Assembly (NCBI GenBank): GCA_943788645.1
Contig: CALSRC010000001.1
Span: 1 to 64,000, forward strand
Length of the DNA: 64,000 bases
Direction: 5' to 3'
DNA from: UA16 sp002292325
GTDB lineage: Bacteria > Bacteroidota > Bacteroidia > Flavobacteriales_D > Sanyastnellaceae
Shown here: positions 1 through 7,373 of the stretch, piece by piece
How positions within the stretch are numbered: the stretch's first letter is position 1
How the letters are laid out: every line of letters begins with the position of its first letter
Notes under the pieces: model-generated
Told to the model about the DNA's origin: nothing
The model's input: only the letters and a program-made list of their open reading frames with translations
The model's database searches: none
Translations under genes and position numbers: made by a program

Positions 1-2
1 AT

Positions 3-767
3 CGGTTGTCCACCGCAAGTGCGACCTGCTCAAGCGCTGAAGGTGAAGGAACAACTGCAAGCGGAACCGCCAGCCATGCAGAAGGGATGCTGAGCCAAGC
101 CTCAGGACTCACGGCTCATGCAGAAGGATACAATACGGTTGCCACATCCAGCTACTCACATGCAGAAGGATACGGCACATTGGCGGGGAGTACTTCAGCT
201 CACGCAGAAGGTTATTTGTCTGATGCCTTGGGGCTTTATTCCCACGCAGAAGGACGCCAAACTCAAGCCGGAGGCTCCGCGTCGCATGCAGAGGGACAAG
301 ATGCACTTGCTTCCGGTGACGTCGCCCATGCCGAAGGGTTTCAAACCATCGCCGACGGCTACGCAAGTCACGCAGGTGGCTACGCAAGTGTCGCTGCAGG
401 GTTATACAGCCGGGCCATTGGCCGGAATACTACGGCAACGGCAACAGCCGCTTTCGCCACAGGGAATGGGGTTGTAGCTGACCAAGAGAACGGAACAGCC
501 ATTGGTCAATACAATGTTTTGTCGAACTCTGGTTCTCTTTTTTCCATCGGTAACGGAGCATCTAATACGGAGCGTTCCAACGCTTTCGAAGTTCACGCTA
601 CGGGTGATGCCATCGTACACGGGAACACCATTGTAGAAGGATCCGTCATCGCGAACGGTATGGACCTCGGAAGCGCATTGGATGCCCTGGTTTCCTCCAT
701 TGACTCGTTGCAGTTGGTCATTGCAGGCATGCAAGAACAATTGGATATTCTCTCTGGAGGCGAATAG
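3..767 (+). CDS. YadA-head-like repeat surface protein, 3' end only
   Basis: The reading frame is open at the left edge, so the N-terminus lies outside the window; the first in-frame TTG at 6 is unlikely to be the true start. The visible part has about eight 14-residue units of the form HAEGxxTxAxGxxS, followed by degenerate copies with RAIG and TAIG. After these come a linker (GDAIVHGNTIVEGSVIANG) and a short C-terminal helix rich in Leu, Ile and Gln that could be a trimeric coiled-coil stalk. In known families such repeats form left-handed beta-roll heads of trimeric adhesins or fibre proteins. No YadA membrane anchor or T9SS tail follows, so the way it is exported or held on the surface is unknown. 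A phage-tail-fibre-like protein is an alternative. Confidence 0.7.
   Translation, partial: RLSTASATCSSAEGEGTTASGTASHAEGMLSQASGLTAHAEGYNTVATSSYSHAEGYGTLAGSTSAHAEGYLSDALGLYSHAEGRQTQAGGSASHAEGQDALASGDVAHAEGFQTIADGYASHAGGYASVAAGLYSRAIGRNTTATATAAFATGNGVVADQENGTAIGQYNVLSNSGSLFSIGNGASNTERSNAFEVHATGDAIVHGNTIVEGSVIANGMDLGSALDALVSSIDSLQLVIAGMQEQLDILSGGE
75..410 (+). repeat. eight tandem 42-bp coding repeats
   Basis: Exactly eight in-frame 42-bp units, each starting at a CAT codon, encode 14-residue HAEG-type repeats (the last reads HAGG). The DNA copies are diverged while the protein pattern is kept, so the repeat is maintained by selection on the protein and is not a recent DNA expansion. Confidence 0.85.
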
Positions 768-776
768 CTCAAACGC

Positions 777-806
777 AAAAAATCCCCAGCATTCGCTGAG
801 GATTTC
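777..806 (-). terminator. rho-independent terminator after tRNA-Gln
   Basis: On the minus strand a GC-rich stem (AAATCC-CAGC paired with GCTG-GGATTT, GAAT loop, one mismatch) is followed by a T-run. It lies just beyond the 3' end of tRNA-Gln. The A-run on the other side could let it also stop the incoming plus-strand gene. Confidence 0.7.
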
Positions 807-809
807 AAG

Positions 810-880
810 TTCCCCGACCAGGACTCGAACCTGGAATAACGGCACCAAAAACCGGTGTGTTACCATTACACCATCGGGGA
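810..880 (-). tRNA. tRNA-Gln (anticodon TTG)
   Basis: Read on the minus strand the sequence folds as a cloverleaf. The acceptor stem TCCCCGA pairs with TCGGGGA, the D arm is GTGT-AATGGTA-ACAC, the anticodon loop is TTTTGGT with anticodon TTG, and the T arm is CCAGG-TTCGAGT-CCTGG. The discriminator is A and the CCA end is not encoded. The anticodon stem has one unpaired and one G-T position. Glutamine is assigned from the anticodon. Confidence 0.92.
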
Positions 881-912
881 ATAGCTCGGGCATTCGAGCC
901 TGAAAGCGAGCG

Positions 913-946
913 CAAAGATAAAAAGGATTTATTGAAACTGAAGCAA
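913..946 (-). promoter_or_regulatory. candidate promoter of tRNA-Gln
   Basis: The minus strand carries TATCTTTG (913-920), a full match to the Bacteroidota -7 consensus TAnnTTTG, with a TTG 23 bases upstream (944-946). The tRNA 5' end lies about 33 bases downstream. The spacing is at the long end for this class. Confidence 0.5.
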
Positions 947-974
947 TCCTCTCCGTTCAATTATCTTCGGGGGC

Positions 975-2439
975 ATGTTTCATTTGAAGAATTTGATTGG
1001 TGGTGAATTACTTGACCCCAAGGATGGGGGCTGGATTGAGAACATCGAACCTGCAACTGGAGATGTCCTGGGGCAAATTCCCCGTTCCCAAGCGGCAGAT
1101 GTTGAGCTGGCCGTGCAAGCCGCCAGTCGAGCATTTCCGAGTTGGTCGCAAACTTCGTTTGAAGAACGTTCCGCCTGCCTTCGCCGTTGGGGAGCATTGA
1201 TTGCCAATCACGCTGAAGCACTTATTGCAGCTGAGTCCCAGGACAATGGCAAACCTGTTTCATTGGCCCGCAGTGTCGACATCCCACGAGCCCAAAAGAA
1301 CCTGGAATTTTTTGCCGGAGCCATCGAGCACTTTGCTTCCGAAGCACACATTCCCGCTGATGCCAGTCATATTCACTACACGCATCGCAAACCCGTGGGA
1401 ATCGTCGGCTGCATTTCCCCGTGGAACCTTCCCCTTTATCTGTTCACTTGGAAAATTGCCCCTGCCCTCGCTGCCGGAAATTGCGTAATTGCCAAACCTT
1501 CAGAGATTACTCCCGTCACAGCCTGGATGCTCTCACAATGGGCAACAGAGGCGGGATTTCCTGAAGGCGTGTTCAATGTGCTTCACGGGTACGGTCATGA
1601 AGTCGGTCAGGCCATTGTAGACCATCCCCAAATCAAAGCCATCTCCTTCACAGGTGGGACTCAAACCGGCGCCCACATCGCCCGAACCACCGCAGGACAA
1701 TTCAAAAAACTCAGCTTAGAACTGGGCGGTAAGAATCCCGCTTTGGTATTCGCGGATTGTAACTTCGATTCAGCTCTTCGAACAACATTGCGTTCATCGT
1801 TTGCCAATCAAGGTCAAATTTGCCTTTGCTCCTCTAGAATTCTAATCGAAGAGTCCATCTATCCTGCTTTTAGGGATGCACTCGTGGAAAAGGCGAGCCG
1901 AATCATCCCGGGAGATCCGACTGATGAAACAACCAAAATGGGAGCTGTCGTATCTGCCGCTCACCGGGACAAAGTCCTTGGGTACATTCAAACCGCAAAG
2001 GAACTTGGAGCCACTGTGCTCTGCGGAGGGGAAACATCCCCGGCACCGAATGAGCGCTGTGCCAATGGGTTTTTTCATCCAGCCTACCATTTTGGAAGGC
2101 CTCGACGCTCAATGCTCCATTAACCAAGAAGAAATTTTTGGTCCCGTGATTACCCTGCAACCTTTTCGCTCCGAAACAGAGGCTGTGCAACTTGCCAACA
2201 ACAGTTCTTATGGCCTGGCGGCGACGATTTGGACAGAGAACTTAGAGCAAGCGCATCGCGTGGCATCCCGTGTAGAAACGGGGATAGCCTGGATCAATTG
2301 CTGGCTTGTCCGCGACCTGCGCACGCCATTTGGCGGCGTCAAAGCAAGTGGAGTTGGACGAGAAGGAGGGTTTGAAGCATTGCGGTTCTTTACTGAACCT
2401 CAAAATGTGTGTGTGTCAACAGGAAACGGAGCACACTGA
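975..2439 (+). CDS. aldehyde dehydrogenase (hydroxymuconic / aminomuconic semialdehyde type), frameshifted
   Basis: NAD(P)-dependent oxidation of a semialdehyde to its acid. The protein resembles the ALDH8A1 / 2-hydroxymuconic semialdehyde dehydrogenase branch: ISPWNLPLYLFTWKIAPA, LSLELGGKNPA with the catalytic Glu, and NQGQICLC with the catalytic Cys. This branch acts in tryptophan (kynurenine) and catechol meta-cleavage breakdown, but no partner genes are adjacent, so the substrate is open. The frame breaks at the T6 run 2069-2074. Up to there frame 3 is used, and from there a frame reading NGFFIQPTILEGL continues to 2439. Removing one T gives an uninterrupted protein of about 487 residues, normal for the family. 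Either a consensus error or a recent inactivating insertion would explain it. Confidence 0.85.
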
Positions 2440-2694
2440 ACAAAATCACCCGGGTTCGTTCACGTCACAACGGACTTTATTCCCATTGGTGAAAAACCAA
2501 CCGAAGTAATCGTCAATCCAGTGACTGAGGGTGCGAATCTTGTTTTGCATGGCCGTGTTCGTGTGATAAAAATAGTGTATCAACAACACATTATCAACGT
2601 CTCATTCTTGATAAATGTTTTGTCGATTCATTTATTTTTTCCGGAATACCAGCACCTTCGGAGGCTACACGTCGATTACACCAAATTGAATTTT

Positions 2695-3669
2695 ATGAAA
2701 AAAATTTCGCCACTCGTCTTTCTTCTGTATCCCGCGCTGCTACTGATGAGCGGGTGTGTTACGATGAAACAATTCGACGAATTACAATTGCAGTCAGACC
2801 AAATTGCGGAAGACAATAGACGACTGACTTTATCGAATCAAGATGGAGAGATTGACCGCAGAGAATTGACGGGACGCGTCGAAGTCTTAGAAAAAGCGAA
2901 GGCGACATTGACATTGGATACGGCCCGGTTAGGTCGTTCCTTGTCCGAGGCCAGAGCTGATATCCAAAATCTCCAAAATCTCAATGATGTCTTGACCTCT
3001 GAGAGTTCCTCACGCATGGCCGCCATCAATGATGAAAATCGGGCATTATTGGAGGAATTGAGTCGCAACCGGAAAGAATTGCAATCCCAAGAGGATGATC
3101 TACTTCGGCTGAACACAAATTTAGAGTTACGCGAAACAGAATTGGCGAGTCGTTCTCAGCGCATCGAAGAATTGGAAGGGCTCCTTGCCTCGAGGGATGC
3201 TGCAGCGGAGGCCTTGCGTTCTCGGCTAGCAGATGCCTTGCTTGGCTTCGCAGACAAAGGCCTGACTGTCGAACAACGAAATGGCAAAGTCTATGTCAGC
3301 CTTGAAGCGCAGTTGTTGTTTCCTTCAGGCAGCACTGCAATCAATGCAGATGGGCGTCAAGCGCTGAAAGATCTTGCGATGGTCGTGAGCACGCAGGATA
3401 ACCTCGAAATCATCGTAGAAGGACACACGGACACCGATCAGCTGCGTTCGGGAACCATTCCACGGAACAACTGGGAATTAAGCGTATTGCGCTCTACGGC
3501 TGTAGTGGAAATATTGACCAGTGCGGGTGTTCAACCTGAGGTCTTATCTGCGGCGGGGCGAAGTGAATTTCACCCACTCGACCCCGAAGATAAAGCGCGC
3601 AATCGACGCATTGAAGTGGTCCTCGCGCCCAACCTAGACGCGTTATTCGATCTGATTCGCTCCGAGTAA
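2695..3669 (+). CDS. OmpA/MotB-domain lipoprotein with coiled coil
   Basis: The start at 2695 is chosen because it opens a lipoprotein signal peptide (MKKISPLVFLL, lipobox LLMSGC); the open frame upstream has no signal and low-complexity content. Residues about 30-185 form a long heptad-rich coiled coil. The C-terminal part, roughly 190-320, is an OmpA-like peptidoglycan-binding domain with an IIVEGHTDTD motif and an AAGRSEFHPLDPEDKARNRR segment, the loop that contacts diaminopimelate. It is likely anchored in the outer membrane and bound to peptidoglycan, giving a structural tether. The gene is convergent with the Cys-rich lipoprotein, about 12 bases apart if that gene's proposed stop is right. 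Confidence 0.85.
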   Translation: MKKISPLVFLLYPALLLMSGCVTMKQFDELQLQSDQIAEDNRRLTLSNQDGEIDRRELTGRVEVLEKAKATLTLDTARLGRSLSEARADIQNLQNLNDVLTSESSSRMAAINDENRALLEELSRNRKELQSQEDDLLRLNTNLELRETELASRSQRIEELEGLLASRDAAAEALRSRLADALLGFADKGLTVEQRNGKVYVSLEAQLLFPSGSTAINADGRQALKDLAMVVSTQDNLEIIVEGHTDTDQLRSGTIPRNNWELSVLRSTAVVEILTSAGVQPEVLSAAGRSEFHPLDPEDKARNRRIEVVLAPNLDALFDLIRSE

Positions 3670-3681
3670 GTGATTTCTCTT

Positions 3682-4666
3682 TTACTGGATTTCCATTTGG
3701 AAAGTGCCCTGGGCCTAGGTTCATGCTCTCACCGGTGAGCCCAACGACGGAGCCCATGAACGTTCCTACGACAAATCCTCCAGGCTGAGCATCGATGTAA
3801 TCGATTTGGACGGTAACCCCACCACCGAAGTTGGTGCTGTAACCGTTGGCCGCTGGATCTGCATAAGAGCACGATGAACCAGACGCCACTGAGCATTGGA
3901 CTTGGGCTCCTGCGATCCATCCCGTCAATGGCTGCTCGAGGATCATGGCCAAGCCAGCTCCTGTTGCAGTCAAACCGCCGATTTCAAGTGTAGTGCCGTC
4001 CATTTGCGCCGTTACATCAATTTCGGCCTCCAACGTCGTTCCGTTTGCCTTCCATGTCAAAATCGCCTCACACTCCGGACAGTTCGCTCCGCCACAATCG
4101 ATGTACAATTCGTCTCCATCCATGATGCCGTTTGCACAATTCACTCCATCTGGGCAAGGACCGCAAGTCACATTGGGATTGTCACATGGCAGGTAAATAT
4201 TTAAATCGTAGTTCCCACCGCAGTCCACACCTATTTCATCCCCGTTCATCATATCGTCGCAGCACGTCGGGCACGGCTCACAATCCGGTCCTCCACAATC
4301 GACTCCCTGTTCCAATCCATTCAAAAGTCCATCCCCGCAGAGCTCTCCGCATGCAACCCCGGTGGTACCACCGCAGTCAATTCCTGTCTCACCAGGATCC
4401 TGAACACCGTTAAAATTAGGGTCACATGGATCACATTCCCCTCCACAATCTACCCACGTCTCTCCCAGTAGCGCATCGTATTGACCGTTTTCACACGGAT
4501 CGCACGCCGGGCAAATTGGCCCTCCACAGTCCACGAGCTCTTCACCGTTATTGAGAACCCCGTCGTAGCAGTTTTCTGGAATTTTGTTGTCGTCATTCAA
4601 ACACCCGCTGGCCACAAAGAGCATCAGCATCAGGAAGGATGCAAAAGAAAAAGTAGACTGATTCAT
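3682..4666 (-). CDS. Cys-rich repeat lipoprotein (DCGGxxCxxC repeats), frameshifted near its end
   Basis: The start at 4666 gives a lipoprotein signal (MNQSTFSFASFLML, lipobox VASGC). Residues about 30-210 hold six to seven repeats of the form NGxxDxxExxVDCGGxxCxxC, whose spaced Asp, Gly and Cys suggest small disulfide or metal-stabilised modules. The remainder is a beta-rich domain resembling secreted lipoprotein domains of the DUF6252 kind (tentative). In the raw frame the protein would run on to 3494, antisense to the OmpA gene. One extra G near 3714 (AACCTAGGCCC) explains this, since skipping it gives AQGTFQMEIQ followed by a stop at 3682, a natural beta-strand ending. Function is unknown; it is probably on the cell surface. 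Confidence 0.7.
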
Positions 4667-4705
4667 CGTCGAGATTGGATTATTACACAGCATCGGAAAA
4701 ACAAT

Positions 4706-4720
4706 TGCCTAAATTAGGCA
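4706..4720. promoter_or_regulatory. 15-bp palindrome between divergent genes
   Basis: TGCCTAAATTAGGCA is a perfect odd palindrome centred at 4713 in the 122-bp gap between the Cys-rich lipoprotein (minus) and recJ (plus). There is no T-run, so it is not a terminator. It has the form of an operator for a dimeric regulator, but no regulator can be named. Confidence 0.35.
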
Positions 4721-4788
4721 GTGCAAGATAAGTTGAACACGATTGATTGCCATAGATTGATTCAATTCCCTGAGGCGCAGTATAAATT

Positions 4789-6555
4789 ATGACCACACCC
4801 CGACAATTGACGAACAGCTCCTGGACCGTTAAGGACCAACCAAATACCAATGCTGTGGCGCGTCTCATGGAGAACGCTGGACTCACGCAGTTGGTTGCTT
4901 CTCTGCTCATTCAGCGGGGATTTGAGGACCAAGAAGACGTACTTGGATTCCTTGTGCCTGCCCTTTCCGCCATGCATCATTCTCTTCTGATGAAGGACAT
5001 GAAGGAGGCTGTTATCAGATTGCATCAAGCAATTGAAGACGAAGAACGGATTCTTATCTATGGCGATTACGATGTCGATGGCACCACAGCGGTAGCGATG
5101 GTGGCGAGTTACCTCGAAGGCGTGGGAGGACAAGTAGAAACATACATTCCCCATAGGTACAAAGAAGGATACGGGGTGAGCTTAGATGGCGTGCGCTATG
5201 CTTCGGAAAACAGGTTCTCCCTCATGATCACATTGGACTGCGGAACCAAGGACTTTGAATCTCTGCAAGATGCCGCTGAACGAGGGATTGACGTCATCGT
5301 CTGCGATCACCACTTACCCGAAGACACCTTGCCTGCCGCCTTTGCAGTCCTCAATCCCAAACGAGTGGATTGCCCATATCCCTTCAAAGAATTGTCCGGG
5401 TGCGGCGTAGCCTTCAAACTTCTTCAATCCTTGGCCAACCGAATGGATTTACCGGAAAGCGGGATCTACGAGGAACTGGACCTTGTTGCGATCAGCATTG
5501 GGGCCGATCTCGTTGAACTCAAAGGTGAAAACAGAATCATGGCTTCGCAGGGGTTACGTCAATTACGCAAACGCCAACGCCCTGGTATTCTCGCCCTGAT
5601 GAGGGCAGCGGATATCCACCAAGTGCCGCAGACTGTTCGAGACATCAGTTTCACGCTGGGTCCAAGAATAAACGCAGCGGGGCGAATGGATCACGCCCAA
5701 CGCGTGGTGGATTTATTGATGGAAAAAAACGACGCGCGTGCAAATGAAATGGCCCGCGAAATCGAGGAGATGAACATGCAGCGGCGGGATGTAGACGAAT
5801 CCACCACAGCGGAGGCCCTTCTGCAGCTGGAAAAAACCCCTAAAGACAGTTTTTGCAACATCGTACACGGAACGAATTGGCACAGAGGCGTTGTTGGAAT
5901 CGTCGCAAGCCGAATGATCGAAAACCGATACCGACCTTCTGTGGTTCTTTCTGAAGAAAACGGAATTCTCATTGGCAGCACTCGGTCCGTGGACGGAGTA
6001 GACATGCATGACGCACTGGAGTCCTGTGCTGATTTATTGCTTCAATTCGGTGGCCACACCATGGCCGCTGGGCTGAGCCTTGATGCGAAAAACCTCGAAG
6101 CATTCAAAGTCCGCCTCAACGACGCTGTGCGGGTTCAGTTAAAGGGCGTTACACCCAAGCCCATCATCCGATGCGATCGCGAGGTGCATATTTCTGAGCT
6201 CTCCTTGGAAGCACTGAAGGAGCTCGAGCAACTCGAACCTTTTGGTCCCGGAAATCCGACGCCTGTTTTTATTTTACGCAATGTCATTTCTGTGCGACCG
6301 CCTCGTACCATAGGCAATCAAGGCCGTCATCTGAAGATTACGATCAAAGATCCATCCAGTGATGCTCCGACCCTCGATGCCATTGGCTGGAACATGGGGG
6401 AGCTCGCCCCTCAAATCAAGCAAAACATTCCCCTTGATTTGGCATTTACATTGGTTAAAAATACGTGGAAGCCAAGGGGGTGGCAGAATCGAACAGAACT
6501 CAATCTTCACCTGCGCTCCATTCAGCTCGCCGCTCCAGCTGAAACCACTGGCTGA
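4789..6555 (+). CDS. recJ: single-stranded-DNA-specific exonuclease RecJ
   Basis: 5'-3' exonuclease on single-stranded DNA that works in recombination and mismatch repair. The DHH phosphoesterase core shows YGDYDVDGTTA (about residues 88-98), an LDCGTKD motif, and CDHHLPE, which carries the metal-binding DHH. The DHHA1 part shows INAAGRMDHA, SEENGILIGSTRSVDG and FGGHTMAAGLSL. The C-terminal OB-like domain contains LEPFGPGNPTPVF. At 588 residues it has the normal length and all metal-site motifs. The 3' end overlaps the convergent MscS gene by 34 bp. Confidence 0.95.
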   Translation: MTTPRQLTNSSWTVKDQPNTNAVARLMENAGLTQLVASLLIQRGFEDQEDVLGFLVPALSAMHHSLLMKDMKEAVIRLHQAIEDEERILIYGDYDVDGTTAVAMVASYLEGVGGQVETYIPHRYKEGYGVSLDGVRYASENRFSLMITLDCGTKDFESLQDAAERGIDVIVCDHHLPEDTLPAAFAVLNPKRVDCPYPFKELSGCGVAFKLLQSLANRMDLPESGIYEELDLVAISIGADLVELKGENRIMASQGLRQLRKRQRPGILALMRAADIHQVPQTVRDISFTLGPRINAAGRMDHAQRVVDLLMEKNDARANEMAREIEEMNMQRRDVDESTTAEALLQLEKTPKDSFCNIVHGTNWHRGVVGIVASRMIENRYRPSVVLSEENGILIGSTRSVDGVDMHDALESCADLLLQFGGHTMAAGLSLDAKNLEAFKVRLNDAVRVQLKGVTPKPIIRCDREVHISELSLEALKELEQLEPFGPGNPTPVFILRNVISVRPPRTIGNQGRHLKITIKDPSSDAPTLDAIGWNMGELAPQIKQNIPLDLAFTLVKNTWKPRGWQNRTELNLHLRSIQLAAPAETTG

Positions 6556-7364
6556 ATGAGGTGAATGTCGCGCTGAGGAAATGGAATTTTGATGCCATTG
6601 GCCCGAAATTCCTGTTCGATTTTAAACCGAATGTTGCTGGATATCAGCTTCCGAAGAAAGGGCTTTTCTATCCAGAAATACACCTTAAACTTCAACGATG
6701 AGTCTGAAAAATCATCGAAAAAGATAGCCGTCTCTTCCTTGCGAATTACCTCATCCTCGGCATTGGCACAGTCCAACAAAATGGACCGAACCTTTTCCAC
6801 GTCTGATCCATAAGCGACGCCGACTTCCACTTGAATTAAGCTCGCATTTTCTCCTTGAGTGAAGTTCCGCACCTTTTCTCCTGATATCAATCCATTGGGC
6901 ACCACAATTAAATTCCCAAGCCGTGTAATGACCCGAGTAGAGCGCAAGTCAATGCGCTCGACGCGCACCATCATTCCGTCAACTTCCAGCTCATCACCCA
7001 CACGTACCCCACCTTCAAAAAGCAGCACAAATCCCGAGACTACATCATTGAAGAAATTTTGCAACCCAATGCCCACGCCTACAAGCAACGCAGCAGAACT
7101 CGCCCAGAAGACTGTCAAGTCAATGCCTGCTGTGTCCAATGCGATGAGTACCACGAAGAAGTAAACCACGGTTCGGACCAACCGCATCACCATGAATCGC
7201 GTACCCTCTGCAAAGTTGGTGTTGCGCATGAACTTGCGCATCACGATTCTCATCGACCAAAACAGCAACTGAGCAGCGAGAATTACACTCGAAAACAACA
7301 AAATTGCCCGAAGCGACAAATCAAAGGAGCCAATCGAAAAGCTGGAGTCTAGGAATTCCTGCAT
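6522..7364 (-). CDS. small-conductance mechanosensitive channel, MscS family
   Basis: The 280-residue protein has two to three N-terminal transmembrane segments (about 15-35, 60-85 and 88-110). The MscS pore helix and beta domain follow, with GIGLQNFFNDVVSGFVLLFE and then GVRVGDELEVDG. The rest is the alpha/beta cytoplasmic vestibule. It releases solutes across the inner membrane during hypo-osmotic shock. It lies 9 bp downstream of dnaG on the same strand and probably shares its transcript. The 34-bp tail overlap with recJ is unusual but both reading frames look natural. Confidence 0.9.
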   Translation of the reverse strand: MQEFLDSSFSIGSFDLSLRAILLFSSVILAAQLLFWSMRIVMRKFMRNTNFAEGTRFMVMRLVRTVVYFFVVLIALDTAGIDLTVFWASSAALLVGVGIGLQNFFNDVVSGFVLLFEGGVRVGDELEVDGMMVRVERIDLRSTRVITRLGNLIVVPNGLISGEKVRNFTQGENASLIQVEVGVAYGSDVEKVRSILLDCANAEDEVIRKEETAIFFDDFSDSSLKFKVYFWIEKPFLRKLISSNIRFKIEQEFRANGIKIPFPQRDIHLIQPVVSAGAAS

Positions 7365-7373
7365 GTTTTGTTG

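Noticed and set aside
75..410. Regular 42-bp repeats that could suggest a CRISPR array
   Set aside because: There are no unique spacers between identical repeats; copies are diverged and in frame, and encode HAEG protein repeats.
2521..2694. Longer N-terminus for the OmpA-type lipoprotein
   Set aside because: The ATG at 2695 opens a perfect lipoprotein signal with lipobox; upstream residues would bury it.
3494..3681. C-terminal extension of the Cys-rich lipoprotein antisense to the OmpA gene
   Set aside because: The extra residues are the reverse complement of a conserved OmpA domain; a one-base correction gives a natural stop at 3682.
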